Shown: positions 26,301 through 34,371, counted from the stretch's first letter. The stretch is 64,000 nt of DNA from Sphingomonas abaci (GCF_014199625.1 NZ_JACHNY010000006.1:124001-188000); one strand, 5' to 3'. Numbers and translations are program-made. Notes: generated by a model from the sequence alone, not told the origin.

Positions 26301-27174
26301 GTTTCTTGGTCGCGGGCTTGCGTGCCGGGGTCTTGCGCGCCGGCGTCTTGCGCGCGGGCGGCGTCTCGTCGGGGACCGCCTTGTCCTTGCCGCCCATCGA
26401 CTGGCGCAGCGCCGCCATCAGGTCGACGACGTTGGACGGCTTGGCGGCGTCCTCCACTCCGTCATCCTCGACCAGCTTTCTGCCGCGCGACTTGCGCTTG
26501 CGTTCGATCAGGTCCTTCAGCGCGTCGACATACCGGTCGTGGAACTCCTGCGGATGGAACGGGCCGCTCTTCCGGTCGATCAGCGCCTCGGCCAGGTCGA
26601 GCAGTTCGCCCTCGGGCTCAGCGTCCGGAATCTCGCGGAAATAGCCCTGCGCCTTCTCCATCTCGTCGGCGTAGCGCAGCGTCTCCAGCACCATGCCGCG
26701 CCCCGAGGGCTTGAGACTGACGACATATTCGCGGCCGCGCAACGCGAGCTGGCCCAACCCCACCTTCTTCGTCCGCTTCAACGCCTCGCGCAGCACGATG
26801 AACGCTTCGTTCGCCAGATCGTCCGCGGGCACCACGAAATAGGGTTTCTCGTAATACAGGACATCGATCGCATCGGCATCGACGAATTGGGTCAGTTCCA
26901 GCGTCTTCTTCGACTCCAGCTTAACTGCATCGATCTCGTCCTGTTCGAGCAGGACATATTCGCCCTTCTTCACCTCATAGCCCTTCATGATCTCGTCCTT
27001 GTCGACGGGACCGATGCCGGTGACCACTTTCTCGTAATGGATCGGCTTGCCGCTGGGCTCGTGGATCTGCTTGAACGCGATCGTCGCGCCCGAACGGGTG
27101 GCGGAGTAGATCTCCACCGGGATGCTCACCAGCGCGAGCTTGATCTGTCCCTGCCAATAGGCGCGCGCGGCCAT
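26293..27174 (-). CDS. ku: Ku protein (NHEJ DNA-end binding)
   Basis: The 293-residue product has the bacterial Ku core: RAYWQGQIKLALVSIPVEIY at the start, HYEKVVTGIG, KGYEVKKGEYVLL and the later EFHDRYVDALKDLIERK. Ku homodimers thread onto DNA ends and recruit LigD. The C-terminal tail has a near-exact repeat of a basic block (PARKT-PARKT-PARKP) followed by ATKKRA, a lysine-rich extension that in other Ku proteins strengthens DNA binding. The ATG at 27174 (MAARAYW) is chosen by alignment to the family. The ligD gene follows with an 8-base overlap. Confidence 0.96.
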   Translation of the reverse strand: MAARAYWQGQIKLALVSIPVEIYSATRSGATIAFKQIHEPSGKPIHYEKVVTGIGPVDKDEIMKGYEVKKGEYVLLEQDEIDAVKLESKKTLELTQFVDADAIDVLYYEKPYFVVPADDLANEAFIVLREALKRTKKVGLGQLALRGREYVVSLKPSGRGMVLETLRYADEMEKAQGYFREIPDAEPEGELLDLAEALIDRKSGPFHPQEFHDRYVDALKDLIERKRKSRGRKLVEDDGVEDAAKPSNVVDLMAALRQSMGGKDKAVPDETPPARKTPARKTPARKPATKKRA

Positions 27175-27241
27175 GAAGCGTTCTCCCTTTTGGCTCAGCA
27201 ACGTACGAGCCCCGTGGGCAGTTCACGCACGGGAGGCGCAG

Positions 27242-27778
27242 ATGGCGAAACTGAAGGTATTCACTACCCCGATCGGCTTTCACGATGCCTATGTCGCGGC
27301 TCCCAGCCGCGCGGCGGCGCTGCGCGCCTGGGGCAGCGAGCGCGATCTCTTCGCGCGCGGACTGGCGCATGAGGTGACCGACCCGGCGCTGACCCGCGAT
27401 CCGCTGGCTCAGCCCGGCACGGTGATCCGGCGGTCCCGTGGCTCGGCGGCGGAGCAATTCGCCGCGCTGTCGGAGGCGGAAGGACCGGCCAGGAGCAAGC
27501 GTCGGCACGGCGATGCGCCCGCGCCCGCCGCTCCGCCGCCGCCACGCCCGTCGCGAAACGCGCTCGATCAGGCGAAGGCGGCGCTGGAATCGGCCGTGGC
27601 GCGTCACCGCCAGGAGGATGAAGCCGCCCAGGCGCGCGTGGCGGAAGCACAGCGCCAGCAACGCGACCTGCGGCGCAGAAACGCGCGCGAGGCCAAGGAT
27701 CTCCAGACCGCGCTGGACGATGCGCGGGACCGGTATGATCGCGCCATGCACCGGTGGCGCGCCGACATCGGCGCGTGA
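27242..27778 (+). CDS. TolA-like coiled-coil protein of unknown role
   Basis: This 178-residue protein starts with a compact segment (MAKLKVFTTPIGFHDAYVAA) and then has a Pro-rich linker and a long Ala/Glu/Arg/Gln-rich helix (about residues 105-165) predicted to form a coiled coil. There is no signal peptide or membrane span, so it is probably cytosolic. The name TolA-like reflects only the helical composition. It is divergent from ku, sharing a 67-base intergenic region, and so may share a promoter region with the end-joining genes; that association is only positional. Confidence 0.72.
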   Translation: MAKLKVFTTPIGFHDAYVAAPSRAAALRAWGSERDLFARGLAHEVTDPALTRDPLAQPGTVIRRSRGSAAEQFAALSEAEGPARSKRRHGDAPAPAAPPPPRPSRNALDQAKAALESAVARHRQEDEAAQARVAEAQRQQRDLRRRNAREAKDLQTALDDARDRYDRAMHRWRADIGA

Positions 27779-27797
27779 TCCAAGAGGCCGGCGCATG

Positions 27798-27826
27798 AAA
27801 AAGCCGCCGGCGAAACGCCGGCGGCT
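27798..27826 (-). terminator. Rho-independent terminator for FxDxF gene 1
   Basis: An 11-base perfect stem (AGCCGCCGGCG / CGCCGGCGGCT) with an AAA loop, read on the minus strand, is followed by TTTTT. It lies about 75 bases beyond the stop of the minus-strand PEP-CTERM gene. On the plus strand there is no T-run. Confidence 0.88.
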
Positions 27827-27902
27827 GATCCGGACGTGCCGGGCGGCCCCTGCCCGCGAACGCTTGCCGCGTCCCCGGACAGATGGCCGAACGGGCGTCG
27901 CC

Positions 27903-28454
27903 TTAGGCGAAGACGACCTTGGTCGAGCGACGACGGAAGCGCGCGGTCGCACCGACCATCGCGAAGCCGACGAGCATCAGCGCCCAGGTGGCCGGCTCCG
28001 GCACCGCCGACGGGATGAACGACGCCTGGCCGCCATAGGCACCGTTGCCGCGCGACAGGCCGGTGACGGTGATGGTGTTCAGGCGGCCAGCGACGATCGG
28101 AACCATGTTGGCGAACGCGAACTCGAACGCGCCGTTGCCCAGGCGGGTGATCGTCGCCGCGGTGTCGTTGATCAGCACCGAGGTGAAGTCCAGGTCGTTC
28201 GGCGCGCCGACGAAGTTGGTGCTGGTGGTCACCGTGCCGCTGCCAACGCCGTTGAACGGGAGCGTGAAGGTGAAGGTGTCGGTGAACGTGCCGGCCGCGA
28301 TGCCCGTGTTGTAGAACGCGCCCGAGACGGTGCCGTTCGGACCCTGCGTGGCGGTGAAGTTGGCGCTGCCGACCGGGAAGGTGGCGGCCTGAGCGGCCGG
28401 AGCCACCGCGATCGCTGCCATGCCGGTCAGAGCCGAGAAGATAATGCGCTTCAT
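27903..28454 (-). CDS. FxDxF-type PEPxxWA-CTERM protein 1
   Basis: This 183-residue exported protein has a signal peptide (about 23 residues, ending AAQA), a beta-rich mature domain with the FTDTFTFTLP segment of the FxDxF family, and a C-terminal PEP-CTERM sorting tail: VPEPATWALM, a hydrophobic span and an Arg-rich end. In exosortase systems this tail is cleaved and the protein is released to the surface or extracellular matrix. It has the same length as the protein at 29.95 kb and is about 76% identical over the mature part by hand alignment. Start at 28454 follows AAGGAA. No exosortase gene is in this window. Confidence 0.93.
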   Translation of the reverse strand: MKRIIFSALTGMAAIAVAPAAQAATFPVGSANFTATQGPNGTVSGAFYNTGIAAGTFTDTFTFTLPFNGVGSGTVTTSTNFVGAPNDLDFTSVLINDTAATITRLGNGAFEFAFANMVPIVAGRLNTITVTGLSRGNGAYGGQASFIPSAVPEPATWALMLVGFAMVGATARFRRRSTKVVFA

Positions 28455-28957
28455 CTGAAATTCCTTAAGGAGGCCCCCGCCCCGAGAAAGTGCCCATAAC
28501 CGGTTAAAACGAAACAAATAAGGCAATTTAACCACGTTTTCGTGTCTGTCACATTTTGGGACAGTAAGCGCGATCTGGATAACGAACGGCGGTAAGGCCT
28601 CCTTTGGAGCCATCCCTCAAGCGGTTGGATTCTCTGGAAAGGTGGCAGGAGCAACGATCAGATGCTCCGACATGTGGGCTTGCACCCGTACCGGTTCGCC
28701 GCGTTGCACCGTCCCGAATATGGACTCCGTGAGGAAGCGCCGCCAAAAGACTGATTAGAAAGCCGGAACCGCAAGGACGGTCAGCGAACGAGGCATCAGG
28801 GCGAGAAAGGGGTCCGACACCGGCATGCCGCCGGGCGACAGGCGTGGTCACGCTTTGTCAATTCAATGACTTAACCCGATGATAAGCTGGATGATGGCAT
28901 AAATGTCCATCGCCCGGCAACCGGTGCCTCGTGCATCGAACTCTGGACTAGGCAGCT
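28455..28957. other. Intergenic region between PEP-CTERM gene 1 and acyltransferase gene
   Basis: About 500 bases without a convincing gene. 28497-28570 is AT-rich and holds a palindrome TAACCGGTTA (28497-28506), presumably part of the divergent promoter region of PEP-CTERM gene 1. The stretch 28855-28885 (TTGTCA, then GATGAT 17 bases on) could be a weak promoter for the acyltransferase gene. The weak open frame at 28549-28851 on the minus strand has no recognisable protein features. Confidence 0.5.
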
Positions 28958-29836
28958 ATGTATCACGCACATCCGAATAGCTTTTTGCCGCAATCCCGCT
29001 CCCTGTTCGATCCAGGGTGCATCAGCCAGCCCACCGCTTGCCGTACAAAGGGCGATGGAGACCTTTGTTCCACGCACCAGTCCGACGCTTCGATCCGGAT
29101 CGCCGCGACCGACGAGCATCGCCAGGCCGCCAGCGATCTTCTCAACCGCATGTATGCCTGGCGCGGCTATGGCAGCGACCATGTCATTCCGGCCTCGCCC
29201 GATCATGTCACCTTCAATGCGCTGTTTTGCTGCCAAGCCGCGGGCACGATCACGCTGGCGGTTGACACGCATGGCCGCCTCGCGGCCGACACGCTGTTTC
29301 GCGACCAGCTCGATATCTATCGCGCCCGAAAGGGGGCGCGGATTTGCGAACTGACGAAACTGGCGTTCGACGTGCCCGACTCTTCGAAGGCGCTGCTCGC
29401 CGCCCTGTTCCACAGCGTCTTCATCTATGGCTATCGGCGCTATCTCTGCACCGATCTGTTCATCGAGGTGAACCCGCGGCACCGCCGGTTCTACCAGGCG
29501 ATGCTCGGCTTCGAGACGGTGGGGGAGATACGGCACCATCACGGCGTCGACGCCCCGGCGCAGCTGATGCACCTGCCGATCAGCGCCATCCGCCGCGCGA
29601 TCGATGCGATGGCGCATGAGGAGTCGCCGCACTCGGTCCGCTCGCTCTACCCCTTCTTCTTCCGCCCCCAGGAAGAGGACGACATCTATATCAAGCTCGA
29701 CCGCGCTGAGCTTCGCCTGGGTGCGGAACGGACGGCTGCTGCGCGCCATGCCCCGGCTCCTCGTCTTGAACGTGGCTCGGCCGCCCGTCTCGCCGCCTTG
29801 CAGCGCGGAGTGGCCGAACGGCCATCGGGAGGCTGA
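28958..29836 (+). CDS. FeeM/AHL-synthase-like N-acyltransferase
   Basis: This 292-residue protein resembles N-acyl amino acid synthases (FeeM type, a GNAT-related fold akin to acyl-homoserine-lactone synthases). Visible are RIAATDEHRQAASDLLNRMYA near the N-terminus, IYRARKGARICELTKLAFD and the acceptor-side FIEVNPRHRRFYQAMLGFE. About 85 residues follow the core, with a basic Pro/Ala-rich end. Relatives in exosortase loci are called PEP-CTERM/exosortase system-associated acyltransferases. It lies between two FxDxF PEP-CTERM genes and ends about 115 bases before the second, so a link with surface-matrix production is likely. Product unknown. The first ATG has only a modest ribosome-binding site (AGGCAG). 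Confidence 0.85.
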   Translation: MYHAHPNSFLPQSRSLFDPGCISQPTACRTKGDGDLCSTHQSDASIRIAATDEHRQAASDLLNRMYAWRGYGSDHVIPASPDHVTFNALFCCQAAGTITLAVDTHGRLAADTLFRDQLDIYRARKGARICELTKLAFDVPDSSKALLAALFHSVFIYGYRRYLCTDLFIEVNPRHRRFYQAMLGFETVGEIRHHHGVDAPAQLMHLPISAIRRAIDAMAHEESPHSVRSLYPFFFRPQEEDDIYIKLDRAELRLGAERTAAARHAPAPRLERGSAARLAALQRGVAERPSGG

Positions 29837-29951
29837 AACCGGTTACCGACAAAATTCGTATTAACATAGGATTAACGTTAGAACCTCCTGAGAAATCCGG
29901 CGTTTCGCGCTCACCATCATGACGGCAGCAACCGTCAACAGGGAGGTCAGT

Positions 29952-30503
29952 ATGAAGAACGCTTTTCTCGCCGCCGGGGTCGCGGCCCTCGGTTTCGTTG
30001 TCGCTCCGTCGGCTCAGGCCGCCACCTTCCCGGTGGGCAGCCCGAATTTCACCGCCACGCCCGGCCCGAACGGCACGTTCGCTGGCGCGTTCTTCAACAC
30101 CGGCATCGCCGCGGGTGCGTTCACCGACACCTTCACCTTCACGCTGCCCGCCGACGGCTTCGGTAGCGGCACTGTGACGACCAGCGCGAACTTCCTCGGC
30201 AGCGCGAACGATCTCGACTTCACCTCGGTCCTGATCAACGGCGTCGAGGCGGAACTGTTCACGGCCGGGGGCGGCGTGTTCGAATCGGCCTATGCGAACC
30301 TGATCCCGATTGTCGCGGGCCAGCTCAACACCATCACCGTGACCGGCGTCTCGCGCGGCAACGGCGCCTATGGCGGCCAGGCCAGCTTCGTGCCCTCGGC
30401 GATCCCGGAGCCGGCGACCTGGGCGATGATGCTGCTCGGTTTCGCGATGGTCGGCGCCGCCGCCCGTTATCGCAAGCGTTCGACCAACGTCCGCTACGCC
30501 TGA
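29952..30503 (+). CDS. FxDxF-type PEPxxWA-CTERM protein 2
   Basis: This 183-residue protein is the near-duplicate of the product at 27.9-28.45 kb. It has a signal peptide ending SAQA, the same opening of the mature chain (ATFPVG...NFTAT), FTDTFTFTLP, NDLDFTSVLIN and SRGNGAYGGQASF, and a sorting tail IPEPATWAMM-hydrophobic-RKRS. The start at 29952 has GGGAGG seven bases upstream. The two paralogues face away from each other with the acyltransferase gene between them, and differences are concentrated in residues about 95-112, consistent with one variable surface loop. The terminator at 30529 ends the gene. Confidence 0.93.
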   Translation: MKNAFLAAGVAALGFVVAPSAQAATFPVGSPNFTATPGPNGTFAGAFFNTGIAAGAFTDTFTFTLPADGFGSGTVTTSANFLGSANDLDFTSVLINGVEAELFTAGGGVFESAYANLIPIVAGQLNTITVTGVSRGNGAYGGQASFVPSAIPEPATWAMMLLGFAMVGAAARYRKRSTNVRYA

Positions 30504-30528
30504 TCGCACCCGCCGGATCAGTAACCGA

Positions 30529-30558
30529 AGGCCGCCAGGACACTGGCGGCCTTTTTTT
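30529..30558 (+). terminator. Rho-independent terminator after PEP-CTERM gene 2
   Basis: A 10-base perfect stem (AGGCCGCCAG / CTGGCGGCCT) with loop GACA is followed by a run of six or seven T. It separates the PEP-CTERM gene from the next operon. Confidence 0.93.
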
Positions 30559-30685
30559 CACCGTGATCCTTAATGATCGGCGGCATTGAACCAGATTGAT
30601 CTTCGGCCGTTTTTCCTAACGCAGATGCAGGGACTTGGCTCTCGTGGGTCCGTCCGACCCACGCCCGCGCATCAAGGATGAACGC

Positions 30686-31120
30686 ATGGCGGAGGTCGAC
30701 CTGCACACGCTGTCCAAGAAGATGGCCAAGCTGGATTTCGCCATGCTGGCGACCCGAGCCGCGGATGGCGGCATGACCAGCCGCCCGATGAGCAACAATG
30801 GCGATGTCGAGTATCGCGGCGACAGCTATTTCTTCGCCTATCGCGCATCGCGCAAGATCGCGGATATCACCGCCCATCCACAGGTCGTGCTGAGCTATAC
30901 CGGCGCAGCGGGAATGCTGGGCGGTCCGCCGCTGTTCGTCGCGGTCGAGGGGCAAGCGACGCTGATCGACGACAAGGCGCAGTTCGAGGCGCATTGGACC
31001 AAGGATCTCGACCGCTATTTCCCGGATGGCATCGACACGCCTGGCGTGGTGATGATCAAAGTGGCGGCCGAGCGGATCCGCTATTGGGACGGTGGCGACG
31101 AAGGCGAGATCCGCGCTTGA
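30686..31120 (+). CDS. Pyridoxamine-5-phosphate-oxidase-like flavin-fold protein (general stress protein 26 type)
   Basis: This 144-residue protein has the split-barrel FMN-binding fold of the PNPOx-like general stress proteins: LHTLSKKMAKLDFAML, SRPMSNNG, the central SYFFAYRASRKIADI and the later AERIRYWDGGDEGE. These proteins bind FMN or related cofactors; some reduce flavins or quinones, but the substrate is unknown. The ATG at 30686 follows AAGG at eight bases. The stop overlaps the probable TTG start of the glycosyltransferase gene (TTGA), so it leads the downstream operon, although its part in that pathway is not obvious. Confidence 0.85.
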   Translation: MAEVDLHTLSKKMAKLDFAMLATRAADGGMTSRPMSNNGDVEYRGDSYFFAYRASRKIADITAHPQVVLSYTGAAGMLGGPPLFVAVEGQATLIDDKAQFEAHWTKDLDRYFPDGIDTPGVVMIKVAAERIRYWDGGDEGEIRA

Positions 31121-32163
31121 CCTCTCACCCGGGCGTCGGCGGCGATCCGTCGACGATCGCGATCTGCGTTCCCGCCCGCGACGAAGCTGATCGGTTGCCC
31201 AGGCTGTTCGAGGCGATCGATGCGCTTGTCGCCCCACCCGGCATATCGATCTCGCTTTGCCTGCTGCTGGACGGCTGCACCGACGAGAGCGCGGCGGTGG
31301 CATCGACTCACGCCCGCCGCGCCGCCTATCCGGTTCATGTCGCCGCCGTTGCGCGGGCCGACGCCAATGCGGGTGTCGCCCGGCATCGCGCCATGCGGCT
31401 CGGCATGTCGGCGCTCGCGGCGGGAGGCGGCGTGCTGCTGACCACCGATGCCGATAGCTGGCCCGATCGCGACTGGCTGGTCGCGACTATGGGGGCCTTG
31501 CGCCATGCCGACCTGGTGGTCGGCGACGTGGTGCGCGCCGGTCCTCGGGCCGACGCCGCCCAGAACCGGATCGAACTCTATTACGCGCGCCTTTTCACGT
31601 TGCGGCGGCGCACCGATCCGGTGCCCTGGGAGGCGGCGCGAACCCATCATCACGCCAGCGGTGCGAACATGGCGATGCGAGCCGCGCTCTACACGCGGCT
31701 CGGGGGCTTTCCGCCGCTGCGCCAGGGCGAGGATGCGCGGCTGGTCGACGATGCGTCGCGCGCCGGGTTCCGGGTCCGCCGCGATGCGGCCAGCATCGTC
31801 CACACATCGGGTCGTCGCGACGGCCGCGCACAGGGTGGGCTGGCCTCTGCCCTGCGCGCCCTTGATCGCGACGGGCTCGACGCCGTTCGGGTCGCGCACC
31901 CGGCGGATCAGGCCTGGCAATACCGGGCTCATGCCCTAGCCCGCCGCGCCTTCGACAGCGCCACGCTGGCGGACCTGTCCACCGCGATCGGGCTGACGAC
32001 CGATCATCTGACCGGCGTCGCCCGCGACGCGCCCAATGCCGAGGCCTTCGCCATGCGCGTCGTCCCGGCGCCGCCAGGGGGGATGCGCCACGTCCCGCTG
32101 ACGGTCGCCGAGACCGCCCTGGCGACGCTGGAGGCGGCCGTCGTGCCGGCGAAGGCCGCATGA
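31117..32163 (+). CDS. Family 2 glycosyltransferase
   Basis: This 348-residue protein has the GT2 GT-A core: IAICVPARDEADRLP, LLDGCTDES, the DxD-type metal motif TTDADSWPDRDWL and the acceptor-side QGEDARLVDDA. No membrane span is seen, so it is probably cytosolic or membrane-associated. The start is most likely a TTG overlapping the previous stop (TTGA), since no ATG or GTG precedes the first motif at a suitable place. Its stop overlaps the ATG of the next gene by four bases. Together with the deacetylase and methyltransferase downstream it suggests synthesis of a modified glycan or glycolipid; the sugar donor is unknown. Confidence 0.85.
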   Translation: MTSHPGVGGDPSTIAICVPARDEADRLPRLFEAIDALVAPPGISISLCLLLDGCTDESAAVASTHARRAAYPVHVAAVARADANAGVARHRAMRLGMSALAAGGGVLLTTDADSWPDRDWLVATMGALRHADLVVGDVVRAGPRADAAQNRIELYYARLFTLRRRTDPVPWEAARTHHHASGANMAMRAALYTRLGGFPPLRQGEDARLVDDASRAGFRVRRDAASIVHTSGRRDGRAQGGLASALRALDRDGLDAVRVAHPADQAWQYRAHALARRAFDSATLADLSTAIGLTTDHLTGVARDAPNAEAFAMRVVPAPPGGMRHVPLTVAETALATLEAAVVPAKAA

Positions 32164-33134
32164 CCGACCTGCGCGCGCGGATCGCCGCGCTCGGCCGCGA
32201 TCTTCCCGATCTCGCCGATCCGGGCGACGGCGAGTCGCTGCTTGCATTGCTGCGCCTGTTGTACCGGGTCGGTCGCGAGGACCTGCCATTGGGTCGCCTG
32301 TTCGAGGGGCATGTCGATGCCGCCCAGATCGTCAGCCGCTACGGCACCGCGACGCAGCGGGCCTGGCTCGCCGACGCGGTTCGCCATGGCGCGGCGCTCG
32401 GCATGTGGAATGCGGATTTGCCGGGCGAGCCGTTGCATCTGGTCGACGGAGGTCTGTGCGGCGGCAAGAGCTTCGCCTCCGGGGCTGGACTGATCAGCCA
32501 CGCGCTCGTCACCGTCGACCGGCCGGGCGGCCGCCAGCTCCTCCTGGTCGACCTCGCGGCGGCACCGCCGACGATCGACCGGAGCGTTTGGCGGGTCGTC
32601 GGCATGCAACGATCCGAGACGCATGTTGTGCGCTGGCGCGACGCCCCGCTCGGCCCGGACGCGGCGGTCGGGCTGCCCGGCGACTATGTGCGCGAACCCT
32701 GGTTCAGCGGCGGCGCGCTGCGGTTCGCCAGCGTGCAGGCCGGCGGGATCGCGCGCCTGGTCGACGGGACCCGCGACCATCTGGTCGCCACGGGGCGGGC
32801 CGGTGACCCCCATCAGGCGGGGCGGCTGGCGCGGCTCCATGCGGTGGCGGAGGCGGCCACGGCGGCGGTGCGCGCCGCCGCCCAGGGTTGGTTCACCGAT
32901 GCACCCGCCCGGTTGCCGCGCGTCGCCGCGGCGCGCGCCACCGTCTACGCCGCCGGGGGCGAGGCGCTGACGCTCGCGCAGGAGGCGATCGGCGTCCAGT
33001 CGCTGTTCCTCGATCACCCGCTCGCCGCCACGGTCACCGATCTGGCCATGTACCTGCGCCAGCCCGGCCCCGATGCCCAGCGCATGCAGGTCGGTGCCGC
33101 GGTGGCGGCCGGCATCCTGCGCGTGTCGCTGTGA
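32160..33134 (+). CDS. Acyl-CoA-dehydrogenase-like protein without the usual catalytic-Glu motif
   Basis: This 324-residue protein resembles the acyl-CoA dehydrogenase fold: a helical N-terminus, GMWNADLPGEPLHL and a substrate-binding middle with VGMQRSETH, then the helical C-terminal domain (EAATAAVRAA). It is shorter than the usual 380 residues. The region where acyl-CoA dehydrogenases carry the YEGTNE catalytic segment instead reads DLAMYLRQPGPDAQRM, with no glutamate, a difference shared with some flavin monooxygenase-like members of the fold. It may therefore be a hydroxylase or have lost activity. Overlaps both neighbours by four bases. Confidence 0.75.
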   Translation: MTDLRARIAALGRDLPDLADPGDGESLLALLRLLYRVGREDLPLGRLFEGHVDAAQIVSRYGTATQRAWLADAVRHGAALGMWNADLPGEPLHLVDGGLCGGKSFASGAGLISHALVTVDRPGGRQLLLVDLAAAPPTIDRSVWRVVGMQRSETHVVRWRDAPLGPDAAVGLPGDYVREPWFSGGALRFASVQAGGIARLVDGTRDHLVATGRAGDPHQAGRLARLHAVAEAATAAVRAAAQGWFTDAPARLPRVAAARATVYAAGGEALTLAQEAIGVQSLFLDHPLAATVTDLAMYLRQPGPDAQRMQVGAAVAAGILRVSL

Positions 33135-33799
33135 TCGGGCGCATTGCTCGGCCCGGGGCGCCCCGTCCCCGCTCGCTGCTGGTCGTGGCGCCGCACCCCG
33201 ATGACGAGACGATCGCAGCGCACATGCTGATGACGCGGCTGCGGCGGCGCGGTGTCGTGGTCCGGGTGATCGTGGTCAGCGACGGGGCCGCCTCGCATCC
33301 GAACAGCCGTCGCTGGCCGCGACACCGGCTGGTGCGCGAACGTCGGCGCGAAACTCGGCATGTCCTGCGCCGCATCGGGGTGGATGCACGTGCCATTGCC
33401 TTTCTCGACCTGCCCGACGGCCGGCTGGCCGACCATGCCAACCAGGTGCGCCGGCCCATCGCCCGTGCCGCGCGCGCCCTCCCCGCGCCGGTGCTGGCGC
33501 TCGCGCCGTCGCCGGACGACGCCCATCCCGACCATCGCGTCGTCGCGGGCGCGGCGCGGCGGCAGGCGGGGCTCGACTGGCTCGCCTATCCGATATGGCC
33601 GGCCGGCCAGCGCCTGCGCGGGGCCCGCCCGCTGCCGCTCACCGCGCAGCAACGCCTCGCCAAGCGGCACGCGCTGCGTGGCTACCGCACCCAATGTGGC
33701 TGCATCACCGACGATCCGACCGGCTTCGCCATGTCCGCCCGGCAGATCGCCGCCTTCACCGGCCCGCAGGAGGTGTTCGCCGCCATGGGGGGACAATGA
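33131..33799 (+). CDS. PIG-L (LmbE) family deacetylase
   Basis: This 222-residue protein starts at a GTG overlapping the previous stop (GTGA). It has the PIG-L zinc-site motifs: VAPHPDDETIAAHM near the N-terminus and SPDDAHPDHRVV in the middle, plus RRETRHVLRRIG. PIG-L enzymes remove N-acetyl groups from GlcNAc-linked substrates, as in mycothiol, bacillithiol and GPI synthesis. Placed between a GT2 gene and a NodS-like methyltransferase gene it probably deacetylates a sugar intermediate, freeing an amine. Its stop overlaps the methyltransferase ATG. Confidence 0.88.
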   Translation: MIGRIARPGAPRPRSLLVVAPHPDDETIAAHMLMTRLRRRGVVVRVIVVSDGAASHPNSRRWPRHRLVRERRRETRHVLRRIGVDARAIAFLDLPDGRLADHANQVRRPIARAARALPAPVLALAPSPDDAHPDHRVVAGAARRQAGLDWLAYPIWPAGQRLRGARPLPLTAQQRLAKRHALRGYRTQCGCITDDPTGFAMSARQIAAFTGPQEVFAAMGGQ

Positions 33800-34371
33800 G
33801 GCCGATCACGCTCGACGGGTTCGAAAAGACCTTCGCCGCCGATCCCGATCCGTGGAACACCTTCGCCGACCGGGACGAAGCCTGCAAGCGCCAGGCGATC
33901 CGCCACGCCATCGGATCCGCGCGGCGCGGCCGCGTGCTGGAGATCGCCGCCGGCAACGGTTCCAACAGCCGCATGCTCGCGACACGGTCGCTGCGCCTCG
34001 ACGCCACCGAGGCGACCGCGACCGGCACCCGGCTGGTGGCGGCCGCCCTGCCCGCCTCGCGTCGCGCCCGCGCGATCCGGCTGGCGGTGCCTGGGCGCTT
34101 CCCCCGGCCCGGCTATGACGCCATCGTCATCGCGGAACTGCTCTACTATCTATCGCCCGCCGCGATGCGTCGCACCGCCCGCGACAGCGCGCGGGCGGTG
34201 CGACGCGGCGGCCTGCTTGTCCTCGCCCACCACCGCATCGACTTCCACGATTTCGCGCAACACGCCGCCGACCTGCACCGCACGTTCCTGGCGCAAACAG
34301 GCCGGGCCTGGAGTGTCCGGGCGGTCCGGCGAACCGGCCGCTGGACCGTCCACGCCTGCTTGCGCCGCTGA
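33796..34371 (+). CDS. NodS-like SAM-dependent methyltransferase
   Basis: This 191-residue class I methyltransferase has ADPDPWNTF at the start, the SAM motif VLEIAAGNGSNSRML and the late YDAIVIAELLYYLSP. The DPDPW and ELLYYL segments are typical of the NodS family, whose founding member N-methylates the glucosamine amine of rhizobial Nod factors. A free amine would be supplied by the PIG-L enzyme encoded just upstream, so N-methylation of an amino sugar or lipid amine is a reasonable inference. It is the last gene of the overlapping operon. Confidence 0.87.
   Translation: MRPITLDGFEKTFAADPDPWNTFADRDEACKRQAIRHAIGSARRGRVLEIAAGNGSNSRMLATRSLRLDATEATATGTRLVAAALPASRRARAIRLAVPGRFPRPGYDAIVIAELLYYLSPAAMRRTARDSARAVRRGGLLVLAHHRIDFHDFAQHAADLHRTFLAQTGRAWSVRAVRRTGRWTVHACLRR

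Noticed and set aside
28549..28851. Minus-strand 100-residue frame between PEP-CTERM gene 1 and the acyltransferase gene
   Set aside because: No ribosome-binding site, domain, or composition of a real gene; left as intergenic.
28871..29749. Minus-strand 292-residue frame opposite the acyltransferase gene
   Set aside because: The plus strand has family motifs and sensible composition; the minus strand has none.
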